64,000 nucleotides of DNA from Fragilaria crotonensis (Eukaryota > Bacillariophyta > Fragilariophyceae > Fragilariales > Fragilariaceae): contig JAKSYS010000315.1 in NCBI GenBank assembly GCA_022925895.1, positions 1-64,000 of the forward strand, in the 5' to 3' direction. The translations under genes and the position numbers were made by a program. Positions within the stretch are counted from its first letter, which is position 1; each line of letters starts with the position of its first letter. The notes under the pieces are model-generated. The model was not told where the DNA came from. It searched no databases and saw nothing but the letters and a program-made list of their open reading frames with translations. Below, one piece after another: positions 10,986-21,200 of the stretch.

Positions 10986-13072
10986 CTAAATTCTAAAGTT
11001 GGGATTCAGAGTCCCATCCTTCTTATCCCTCTTCAGCCCATTAATGATGTTGGTCACTGAAGTCTGACCACCATAGACAGCATAAATCTTGTCTATGGCG
11101 GTCTCTGCAGTATCCCCCATGCGAATCAATCTTGATACCAAGTCCCACACAACCTTGCGTCGGCTGTACCGATGCTTTGAGCGACCTCGCTCAGTGTAGG
11201 AGAACAGTCTAGCTGCTTTCCTCCCACCGACTCCATGATGATACTCTTGCCAGAGGTCGTGAAGACTTCTGGGCGTCGGCATCAGCGTCGCCATCATTGC
11301 GAGGTCGTTCGCAGCAGCTCTTTCAGGCACCTCCTCCGCTCCTGCTTCGCCCTCGCCTCTCTCCCCACCAGCAGTCCGTCGCCTCGCAGGTTGCAATGCA
11401 ATTCGCCTCACATTTCCATTCAAAATGCCAAAACACCGCTCCAGATTCAATTGAATTCGATTGACCGCTGTCTTTAATTCCACATTGTCTTGTCGTAGGG
11501 ACAACAAACCCGACTGCATACCCAACAATTGATTTCGCATTGTCACATTCGTCCCAAGCGCAGGCTGTCCAGCTACTCCATCCACATCAATTGCCCCAAC
11601 CATATCAATGAAGACTGCTCCGTGATCACCTGACACCATCACCGCCATCTTCTTGATTGGATTCATTTCAGGATCAACATCTGCCCCGCGAACATGTTCC
11701 CATTCCGAAAGAACGTCACGTTTGAAATCACCCGGAACGTACTCATCAGCAAGCGGAGAGCAAATCAACCACAACAACGCCTTACCAAGTACAAGACACG
11801 CCGATTCTGGGAGTCGCTTCCTGATATTTGGAACGACTCGACTCAGAACGAATGTGTTCATCATAGTCGCGTCAAGTGTCTCGTCAGGCACATAAAAGCA
11901 AGGTCCGCCACCACACAACTTCTCAGCAACCTTCGCATCGGGAAATGGAAGCTCAACATCATCATAGACATCGGATACTCTACCTGTTCCTTTCCATCTA
12001 CCTCTGATATCTTTCTCGTCTTTAGTGACCCCACATCGTCGGGCAAATGTCGCAGCATACTTTCGAATGCTGTGACTCCCCAGCATAGACAATTCACCGT
12101 CACCATTCTCCTCCCCCTTGAATTCCTGGCGTCTGAACATACGTGTAAATAAAGATTGTATCATTGCCTTTGTCTTCAGTCCTCCATCTGGAACACGTAC
12201 GTCATCGCTGATGCAAAAAACATATGGAGAATTCATTGCTGTCGGATTCAACTTCAAATTTAATTCAAGCCACAATGCGAGTGAGCACAAAACACAATAT
12301 ACAGGATTCAGGGACCCCAACACAATCTGCCATGGTGCATCTCGTTCATCGTCCACATTTTTGGACCAGTTCAATCTGGTTTTCAATGCATTTGGAAACG
12401 CATCGTGGACTCGAATATGCTCCAGTACAAGTTGAGTTGAGTCATCAACTCGAGCTATCAAATGGAATTGGAAGTTCACCATCGCCGATATACCATACCT
12501 TTTCCAGAATACATCATGTGCACCTTCACCCCTCTGGCCTGCAGACAAAACATTACGATTCAAAAGGTCATGCATTACAACAAATTCCTGACCAAGCATG
12601 GGCCGTCGAGTCTGCGAATCCACCCCTTGTTTCCTTGCCTCTTTCTTCTTGACACGCTTGATCAGACCATTTACGAGCGCACTACGGGTAGGGTTACCTT
12701 CAGTTCTTGTCACACTCCACATGTCGCGATTAGGCATGAAATACGAGATTGCTTTCTTGTCCATTGCCAAGGAGTTTGCTCGTGCTGAAATGGGATTCGC
12801 ATCTCCCGCAGGTTCTGTTGTCCCAAAGTCTTCAAATTCATATACCGCAGCACATCATTCGGAGTTATAGCAGCTAACACCTCCATTGCATGAACATGAT
12901 CCCGATGATACTCACCTCCAACAGGACGATTGTGGAGAAAAGACATGAACGAAGCAAGAATACATTTGTACTTTGTCAGAGTTTTGGTGTCAACCATTCT
13001 ATCGACAAGTATTACAAATGAGCCAAAGGGTACCTTACGAAACTTGTCGCATTCGTTCCATATGTACCACAT
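10986..13072 (-). CDS. Crypton-type tyrosine recombinase with GCR1_C-like domain
   Basis: Recombinase of a Crypton DNA transposon. The N-terminal part (from the ATG at 13072) holds a SAM-like core-binding region: YKCILASFMSFLHNRPVGGE, then LAAITPNDVLRYMNLKT. The frame then shifts once near 12830, where a T run looks one base short; just after it the other frame reads FGTTEPAGDANPISARAN. From there 594 codons are open: AISYFMPNRDMW, GNPTRSALVNGLIKRVKKKE, then the catalytic domain with SHSIRKYAATFARRCGV (the H-x-x-R box) and GRWKGTGRVSDVYDD (a candidate nucleophile tyrosine). The C-terminus SLHDLWQEYHHGVGG followed by RYSRRKVVWDLV matches the GCR1_C DNA-binding domain that marks Cryptons. A coiled stretch (LLSLRQDNVELKTAVNRIQ) precedes it. 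There are no introns. Confidence 0.75.
10986..13072 (-). mobile_element. Crypton (stramenopile-type) DNA transposon, coding span
   Basis: Tyrosine recombinase plus GCR1_C-like domain, with no reverse transcriptase or terminal inverted repeats seen nearby, fits a Crypton rather than a DIRS element. Cryptons make no obvious terminal repeats, so the outer limits cannot be set; the coding span is given as a minimum. Confidence 0.6.
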
Positions 13073-13390
13073 GTAAATTTACTGCAAGTGCAACGAAAGT
13101 CGCAGTTCCCAAACTGCTGGTACTATTGTTTGGACTGAGTATGGTCCACATAAATCTACCGAAAACGTCTTCAAGTACCCCAACTATGGTGCATAGTACC
13201 AGTAGTGCAAGATCCGGAATTTCGTGGAATCCTATAAGAGAAGTACTACCTCGGTCGCATTTCCGAGGTAATACTAGAGTACCAGTCCTGAGCAGAGATG
13301 GGGGATGGGGTACGCGGAAGCGCATAACGGATGCACGAACTGAGGATCTGGCCCCGCTGTCTTTCTTCTCTTGAAGGATCGTACGACGAC
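13073..13390. other. Gap between Crypton and AlkD-like gene
   Basis: No gene seen. It contains several GTACTA/TACCAG-type words. It must include the promoter of the AlkD-like gene. Confidence 0.35.
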
Positions 13391-14188
13391 ATGACAACCA
13401 CAAGAGGCTCATTTCTTGTTAGCGCCGTGTTCTTCCTCTCAATACGGCTTGTGCTCAGCCTTCATGGCAACAATATGGGAGTGAATCAAAAAATGATCAG
13501 GGACATGGTAGGCTTGGTTCAAACCGAGTTGAGGAAGGTGCGGAATGCGGACAATGCACCGAAGATCCAGCGATATCTCAAGACTGACATGCCCATGTAT
13601 GGGATACAGAGGGCTGCAAGATTCGAAGTCGAGAAGATTATGCATGCGCACTTGGTTGTGGATTCATTTGACATGTATCGAGCAAGTATCGAATCTCTTT
13701 GGGGGCTTCCTCATCGAGAGGAGAAGTACCTTGCAATTGACTTGGCAATCAAACATCGACAGTTTATTGGGTTGGAGGCGTTGGAGCTCTTTGAAACTAT
13801 GATACGAGCAGATTACATGTGGTGGGACCTATGTGACCCCATTAGTACTAATTTGGTGGGCCGAGTTGCTTTACAACATGACTTGGATAACCATCTCCGC
13901 CGATGGGCTCAAGATGAAAATATGTGGATCCGGCGCACTGCAATTTTGGCTCAGTTGAAACACAAGGCTGATACCAATGCGGATTTGCTGTTTGATTTGT
14001 GTCAGGAGCGGATGCACGAAAAGGAATTCTTCGTGCGCAAAGCCATCGGTTGGGCCCTTCGGGAATACAGTAAGACTAATCCTGAGCTTGTGGTTTCATT
14101 TTTGCGCAAAGAGAAAGCCAAATTGAGTGGCCTTTCGTATCGCGAAGCTGCGAAAGTTCTTGTGAAACAAGGCAAGATGAAGATGTAA
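13391..14188 (+). CDS. AlkD-family DNA alkylation repair protein
   Basis: DNA glycosylase-like protein built of HEAT-like helical repeats that removes bulky N-alkylated bases. From ATG 13391 it is 265 residues, close to the usual 230 plus an N-terminal extension. Family marks are QRYLKTDMPMYGI near the start, YMWWDLCDPISTNLVG (aromatic-acid catalytic pocket), MWIRRTAILAQL, and FVRKAIGWALREYSKTNPEL near the end. The first 25 residues include FLVSAVFFLSIRLVLSL, a hydrophobic stretch that could be a targeting peptide; a shorter product could start at MGVNQKM. The frame is complete and ends at TAA. Confidence 0.88.
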   Translation: MTTTRGSFLVSAVFFLSIRLVLSLHGNNMGVNQKMIRDMVGLVQTELRKVRNADNAPKIQRYLKTDMPMYGIQRAARFEVEKIMHAHLVVDSFDMYRASIESLWGLPHREEKYLAIDLAIKHRQFIGLEALELFETMIRADYMWWDLCDPISTNLVGRVALQHDLDNHLRRWAQDENMWIRRTAILAQLKHKADTNADLLFDLCQERMHEKEFFVRKAIGWALREYSKTNPELVVSFLRKEKAKLSGLSYREAAKVLVKQGKMKM

Positions 14189-14429
14189 GGGCCGTTGGCG
14201 ATAACTGACGAGTGACGAGGCATGAATGTGTCGACGTGCCGGAAAACACTTGCTACCGAACTCATCTGGCGCGATGTTGAGACTTCATCTTACAAGACTG
14301 CGGGATAGCTAGAATACTGAGCATGAGATCAGAATGATTCGATTTTCGACGGTGGCGATCCGTTCCGGATTGCTTCTACCAGTAGGTGGTCAGCGGTCAA
14401 GGATATCGCTCCGTGTTCTTTGGTGGTAA

Positions 14430-15125
14430 TTGCGAATTGAGACCATGGATTCGATACACCGGGTTCCACGAAAGAGTTTGGTTTGTACCACTTGCAGGAA
14501 TGAGCGTCGCGTCCGACGTGCTATGTTAGCAACCGTGGGGTTGCCCATCAGGAACTCGTACGTCCCTCCTTGAAGCTCCAAGATGGCAGGATTCAAGGGT
14601 CCTCGGTGGACTTCACCCGCTCTCATTTCTGGCAATTGTAGCGGCACTGGGAGTTCTTTCTTGTTTTAAGCGCCAAATGTCTTCACGCCGCAACGTCAAT
14701 AACTTGTTTGGAAGCACGCTGTGGCCGGGGATTACAATTTTGAACGAGACAATTCGCATTTTTGCACTAGTCCTAATTTTCTACTATGCAGCATACTCCA
14801 GTACCAGGCTTTGACCTGAACCGTCATTGTTGAGGACAGGTCACTTTTTCCAAAGAACTTCCCTCGTACCCATCATGGCGTTTCCAACGATGACTGCAGT
14901 CGGTCTTACCAAGTAAGGGATGGCAGGACCTTTCCCATCAAGATTGAATACACCGATGTCGAGAACGAGATGTTGACAGGCGCAGAACGCACTCTGAGTA
15001 CGGCAGATACCGAAGGTGTTCAAAATGTAGCAAACATGGCATGTGATGGTGGTCTTAATTAGTGGCCTCCTCTGGGTCGCCTTAGAAAATCAGAGAATTC
15101 CAAGAGTGTGTTCAACAGGGTGAAG
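14430..15125 (+). pseudogene. Decayed copy of the LHC-like gene
   Basis: Aligns by eye to exon 2 of the gene at 9007-10232. Recognisable blocks include the TTGCAGGAATG region of helix 1, TTGCCCATCAGGAACTCG, CTCTCATTTCTGGCAATTGT of the middle helix, CGCCGCAACGT, and a long 3' block with CCCATCAAGATTGAATACAC, GCAGAACGCACTCTG and GATACCGAAGGTGT. Similarity continues into the 3' flank (ATCAGAGAATTCCAAGA, ATTAATCGCC). It has many substitutions, several frame changes and a large deletion across helix 3 (the second chlorophyll-binding helix), and exon 1 with the plastid leader is missing or unrecognisable. It cannot make a functional antenna protein. Confidence 0.85.
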
Positions 15126-15385
15126 TAGATTAATCGCCTTGTCGACCAAAAATCCTCATCGTCACAAAAAGCATTTCAACCTTCCCAGATACTGCCAGAA
15201 TTTAAGATTCATTTCCGTATCAACGAACGTTGTGAAGTCTCTGCCCAAGCTCTTGATGCCACCACATGTGCATTGTGACTGCACATGATGATAAGGAGCA
15301 GTCCACGCATGACAGCGAACCACGGCAAGATCGGTGTTGCGACTACAGACATCACTTTATACGACTCGAAGGGAGAAGGTGAGGC

Positions 15386-16513
15386 TCAGTTGTTACCAGG
15401 TCCACGACAGTCTTTAATCGGCATGGTATGCCAGGTCTCATTCCATTGACTTGGATCTCCATAAGCTTGAAAGGTTGGCGTCGTTCGAAAGCCAGTCATA
15501 CCACCCGTGCGCCACTGAACGGGCAATTCGTTCAAAGGAGGGTCGTATTTGGAATGACTCAAACGCTGCGCAATCTCATGCATCGGACATTCGAATCCCT
15601 CGCAACGCCCTACTCCGTGGACACCTACAAACCAGGGTTGCGGCCAACTCGGGCGGTTGCCAATGAACAATCTGATTTCTGGGAGTTGATACATCCAATG
15701 AAAGAGAGCATTACCCACATCATGGTTCACACGGTATTCAACACACTGTTTCACAAGCCCCCCGAGTTCCAGCCCGCGTCGAAGGTGGTGCAAGGTTCGT
15801 CGATTATAGGCAACCATTTGACCCCAGGGAAAGCTGTAATTGAAATCGCTTGAACACATGTACGGCGATCTTTTGCTCAGCCACCCAAACTGACCCAACA
15901 GCCTTGGAGCCGGTCCACTGGTCATCACTAGCAGCTCATCGATGGAGATGTTAGTCAGAAAGGCTCGCATGTACGACGATCGAACGAAGTTGTCATCGTC
16001 GTGATACACTAGCCACTCATAGTCATAGTGCTCCATCATGTACAACATTCCCATTTGTTGTTTGCAGCACACGCATTCTGGACCTTTTCCCTCAGGGCAG
16101 TCCACAAAGATGGGGTGTATCCTCGATTTAAATCTGGTGAAGTTATCATCCGTCTCCAACAATCGGTTATACCTTGATTGCCACGACCGGGACAAGACGA
16201 CAAAGTATGGTTCGTCCACCGGCACCCACCATTCAACTGCTGGGAAGATGAACTCTTCGAATCTGCTTGTCGTTAATAGATGGCAGAAGGTCACGTACGC
16301 AATGCGAGGGTACGTAGAGTTGCCTCTCTGGAAGGACAGTTTCGTCACGCTTTCACGAAAGCTGCTTGTTTCTACAAGCTGATGCCTCAACATTGACTGC
16401 AAATCAAGTCTGAAGATTGCGCGAAGCGTCAATGATATTGAGAGCAATAGTGAAGCGCGCAGAAACACTAGTCGGTTGGACATGCTGATTGTGGGATCCT
16501 TCTTCGCTGCCAT
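15386..16513 (-). CDS. Fringe-like (GT31-type) glycosyltransferase, type II membrane
   Basis: Predicted Golgi sugar transferase. From ATG 16513 it is 375 residues: a short cytosolic tail, one signal-anchor (LVFLRASLLLSISLTLRAIF), a stem, then a GT-A fold. IAYVTFCHLLTTSRFEEFIF starts the catalytic part; WLVYHDDDNFVR supplies the DxD metal/nucleotide-sugar motif; PWGQMVAYNRRTLHHL and VNHDVGNALFHWMYQLPEI correspond to the later acceptor-side motifs of fringe/C1GalT-type enzymes. Cysteines around PECVCCKQQ and RCEGFECP could form disulfides. Upstream in-frame sequence to 16564 has no ATG. Donor and acceptor cannot be deduced. Confidence 0.7.
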   Translation of the reverse strand: MAAKKDPTISMSNRLVFLRASLLLSISLTLRAIFRLDLQSMLRHQLVETSSFRESVTKLSFQRGNSTYPRIAYVTFCHLLTTSRFEEFIFPAVEWWVPVDEPYFVVLSRSWQSRYNRLLETDDNFTRFKSRIHPIFVDCPEGKGPECVCCKQQMGMLYMMEHYDYEWLVYHDDDNFVRSSYMRAFLTNISIDELLVMTSGPAPRLLGQFGWLSKRSPYMCSSDFNYSFPWGQMVAYNRRTLHHLRRGLELGGLVKQCVEYRVNHDVGNALFHWMYQLPEIRLFIGNRPSWPQPWFVGVHGVGRCEGFECPMHEIAQRLSHSKYDPPLNELPVQWRTGGMTGFRTTPTFQAYGDPSQWNETWHTMPIKDCRGPGNN

Positions 16514-18253
16514 GGACGTATCCCCGTTATCGTTCTCGTAGATGGGGATTGTATTGTATTCCAAGAACTCCGAGTACTTGACAACAGCTAACTACCGGTA
16601 GGACACGAATCAACAAGTGGCCGTAGTGTCCCATCAGTTGGGAAGTTGAGTTGAGACAACGATCCTTTGAAGGGCTCGTTGTTAAGTCCAATACTCCCTC
16701 CGTCCGAAACCATCGTTCGTTTCGGGGGGAAAGGTTTTTGGATACTAGCTACCGTAGCATGAGTACCAGGTTTAACGTACTCGGAGTAAAAACTGAATTT
16801 TTAATGTGTCGTTCACTCATATCTCATATGTCGTCGTAGAATGTTACTCGAGACTCGAGATTTACAATTCCATATTCGATTTTTGGAAACAAAATTTTCA
16901 AAACCTTGCACTACTACCAGCAGGTACTTACTACGACGTAGTCGTAATCGTACTTTGTTTAGTAGTGTATGCCTATTTACTTGTCCTCCGAGTACTCCAG
17001 TAATGGGTTGCCGATTACTGGATTTTTTTGATTCTCCGCTGTAACTCTAAACTGATGGCCGTCGCAATTCCGTGCTAAAATCTTCAATTATAAGGTTATT
17101 AAGAAAAGCTAAAGAATACTTACAACGTTCCAGAACCACATTTGTAGTTATCCCACTTTGGCTGCTGTCTGTACTACATCTCAGTTTTTCTGTAAAGGCT
17201 CAACAGGGGCATCCATATGTCATAGAATGTAGGATGCAGATATCATTGCTTTCAACGTAACTACAAGACCAAGGTGCGTTGCTGGGTGTCCCAGTTTCTC
17301 ATTATGTTGGTGGAGGTCACTTCTTACATTAACGAGCAAAATAATTATGCTGTGTTGCTAATGCATTTTGTCATATTTGCGAGAAGAAAGAAAAGCACCA
17401 TTTTTCGTCAACAAGGATTGAGTTCTAAAAGTCATGATTATTGTTGACAGGGTTGACTTCAAATCGATCATAATTGAGCACATGCTGTAGTACTAAGTTA
17501 TGCTAATTCGTTCAAGCGGTCGCAGAGCAATTGTTGAGGGCAAAACTTCTATTGTTTGGCCGCCTTGTTCATGAAAACAACAAGTGCATGGGGATTTCCA
17601 ACACAAGGGCAACTTAGCTGCATCTCGTTTGATGCCTGATGACATTGTGAAGCTCCAGCAGCACGGTCAAAATCAGCTGTGGAGAGTATGGTTTCTATAC
17701 CTTTTTCTGAGGTGGATTTGAGCTTTGGGCACGCACCGAGCACTCCCTGAAGATTTGCTGGAGATCACGTCACATGTCTATTCCCTAATCGTAGTATTTG
17801 GTACTACATTCAACTCGACGGTTAAGTATACTTTCGCAGAGCCACTACAAGTACGCCGAAGTGTATTGTGAGTTGTGCGAACTGCTATCCGCTATCCCCT
17901 TTCCCCATGACATTCTGGAAGTCGAACTCATTTTCAATGGTCTGTACGTACATTCGACACTACTCCGAGTATAACGTAGGTAGAGAGTTGTCAGACAAAA
18001 AAGTCAGCTACCGGTAGTCGACATTCGAGCAGCACCACGTGCTCGCGTAGTTTGCATACGATTCGCATACGGGCGCATAAGTATTTACATTTGTCGTCGG
18101 ATCATAATTGTTCATGTTTTGGTTCACGAGTGTCATTCCTTGATGACACGATGCTTGGCCAGAAAAAAGATACATCGTTCCATGCGATCTTTCCCACATT
18201 CTTCGCAAATAGTACTCCAGGGTCGAGAGTGCATGTAATTTTGCATACGGGAA
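16514..18253. other. 1.7-kb AT-rich gap, no gene seen
   Basis: Only short random frames. It contains a CTCCCTCCGTCCGAAA block at about 16694-16709 followed by a CCGAAAC...GTTTCGG hairpin (16704-16725), several GTAC-rich words, and no recognisable coding or RNA gene. The last few hundred bases must carry the promoter of the cysteine-rich protein. Confidence 0.4.
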
Positions 18254-21200
18254 ATGATCTTTTTGACTTTGGTGCTGTTGCTGCCTCTCGGCAAGTTGGC
18301 AAACGGCAACCCCGAGAATGAAAGCACATCTCAATGGCTTCGTCGAGTCCAGTTGACCGCAACGTCTTCACGTCCTCCTTGCTGCGATCCACTCAAGCAG
18401 CCCGGAACGAATGGAAACAACATCTGCAAGGAGGGAAGCGCCTGCTGTCCTGATGGAACATGGGCATGCAGCATTGGCGACGGCGTGACCTTTCCCTGCG
18501 GCGGCGAGTTGATTGTCGACCCCAACGGACTAGTGTGTGGGGAGAAATGTTGTGAATTTATCGACAAGCCGTGCAAAGGGGTGCGTTGTTGTTCGGATGG
18601 AATATGGACCTGTCCAAATCCAGATGGCAGCTACACTTGCGCCGGGGCAGAGGTCGCAAACCCAACTGGGAAGCCGTGCCCTCGCTGCTGTGACAAACTG
18701 TTCATGCCGTTTTGCTTCATCGGAACCGCCGGTTGTTGTCCAGATGGAACCTGGGCATGCCCAGATGGTGCCACTGGAACGTACCCGTGCGAGCCTGTGA
18801 AGGACCCTCAAGGAACGATTTGCGACACCCCTTGCTGCGACCCACTCCTAGAACCTGGAGGGCCGGTAGTCACGGAACCCTGCGAGTTTGGACATGTTTG
18901 TGACCCCAAGGGAATATGGCAGTGTTTGGGACGACCCATGCCAACTTCTAATCCTGCTGCGCTGCCGAACGTTCGAAAATTGCAACTACAGGTCGCTACG
19001 ACTGGCAAAGTTTGCGACAAGCCATGCTGTGATCCAACTATTGATCTGCGTTGTCTAATTGGAAGTCCTGCCTGTTGTCCTAACGGACAATGGACTTGTC
19101 CTGACGGGGTGACCGGATTGTACCCATGTTCTTGGGCGAATCCAGATGGCCCAATGTGCGACAACGGTTGTTGCGAGCCGGAAGCAGCACCTGATTGTGG
19201 AACCTTCAAACCTGTGTGCTGTCCTGAGGGAGACTGGACTTGTCCTGCTAAGGGAGGCGGCTACATCTGTAGGGACCAGGCATTCGTCGAGCCGCCGGGT
19301 GGGACTGTCTGCAACGAGTGCTGCCCAAATAAAGGGCAGATCTCATGTCTCACTGGCGTAGCCTCCTGCTGTTCCGATGGAACATGGGTGTGCCCCGACG
19401 CGTACACTGGACTTTACAAATGCGGAGGTGCCGTTGTCAAGGAGCTCACAGGCAAAGCCTGTGAAGCCTGCTGCGACCCTGCGCTGAAGCCACCTGGACC
19501 GTTTCCCTGCCGAGGCGAAGGTCTCGCTTGCTGTCCAGACGGAACATGGGCATGCAGCATTGGCGATGGCGTAACGTTTCCCTGCGGAGGCGTCGACACT
19601 GTGAATCCTCAAGGCAAGGTTTGCAACACGACTGTGACGCCGACGAACTGTTGCGAACCATCCGATATGCTGTTTTGTTTGATTGGCAGCGCTGGTTGCT
19701 GCCCCGACGGCACCTGGGCTTGTCCAAACGGTGAGAACGGGCCGTACCTCTGTGACGGCGTCAAAGTTGATAAGCCGACTGGCACCGTTTGCGCCTGCTG
19801 CGATCCAGCGAAAGAACCCGGCGCGAACGGAAATCCTTTTTGCTTCGAAGGCCACGCTTGCTGCCCAGATGGGACGTGGTCGTGCAGCATTGGCGATGGC
19901 GTAACGTTTCCCTGCGGAGGCGTCGACACTGTGAATCCTCAAGGCAAGGTTTGCAACACAACTGTGACCCCGACAAACTGTTGCGAGCCATCCGGTATGC
20001 CATTTTGCTTGATTGGAAGCGCTGGTTGCTGCCCCGACGGCACCTGGGCTTGTCCAAATGGCGTGAACGGACCGTATCTATGTGGAGGTGTTGAAGTTGA
20101 TAAGCCAACAGGCACCGTTTGCGCATGCTGTGATCCAGAGAAAGAACCTGGCGCGAATGGCAACCCTCTGTGCTTCGAAGGTCACGCTTGCTGCCCAGAT
20201 GGGACGTGGTCGTGCAGCATTGGCGATGGCGTAACGTTTCCCTGCGGAGGCGTTGATACTGTGAATCCTAAAGGCAAGATTTGTGTCAAGGAGGCGTGCT
20301 GCGAGCCCGACATCATGCCGCCCTGTCCAACTGGTGGTAATGCAGGGTGTTGTCCTGATGGAAGTTGGGTATGCCCCAATACAGTCAATGGTCGTTTTTT
20401 GTGTGGGGGTGTCATGGTTAAGGATCCAGCCGGGACAATTTGCTCTTGCTGTGATCCCGCACTGAAGCCACCGGGGCCTTTCCCTTGCAGAGGCGAAGGT
20501 CTGGCCTGCTGTCCAGACGGGACATGGTCTTGCAGCATCGGAGATGGCAAGACCTTCCCTTGTGGGGGCGAGCTTGTGGAAGAGCCACAAGGCAAAGTTT
20601 GCGCCGTGAAGGGGTGTTGCGCTAAGGAAGCCGTTCCTGATTGTGGTGGCCTCAAGCCGGGATGCTGCAGTGATGGTAGTTGGACTTGCCCCGGGAAGGA
20701 TGGTGCCTATGTCTGCACGGATCAGGCTTTTCTAGGCCCGCCTGACGGAAAAGTGTGCGACGAATGCTGTCCAAGGCAAGAATTGATCTCTTGCGCTGTT
20801 GGGAAGGTATCCTGTTGTTCAGATGGAACATGGGTATGCCCAGATTCAGCCAGTGGCCTTTACATGTGCGGAGATGTTCTTGTCAAGGAAACGAAAGGCA
20901 AAGCCTGCGAAGGTTGCTGCGATCCCGCCAAGAAGCCACCAGCTTCCTCCTGCAAAGGTGAAGGTATCGCATGTTGTCCTGATGGAACGTGGTCGTGCAG
21001 CATCGGTGATGGAAAGACGTTCATCTGTGGAGGCCAACAGGTTGAGAAGCCGCAGGGCAAAGTTTGTGCTTGCTGTGACCCTGATAAAGCACCGCTTTGC
21101 CTTATCGGCAACGCCGGCTGCTGCAAAGATGGTTCCTGGGCGTGTCCAAGTGGCGAGAATGGACCATACACTTGTGGAGGAGTTATTGTTGATGAGCCCC

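Noticed and set aside
16694-16725. CTCCCTCCGTCC block like the end of a plant Stowaway MITE
   Set aside because: No matching inverted end or TA duplication found downstream; probably coincidence with a small hairpin.
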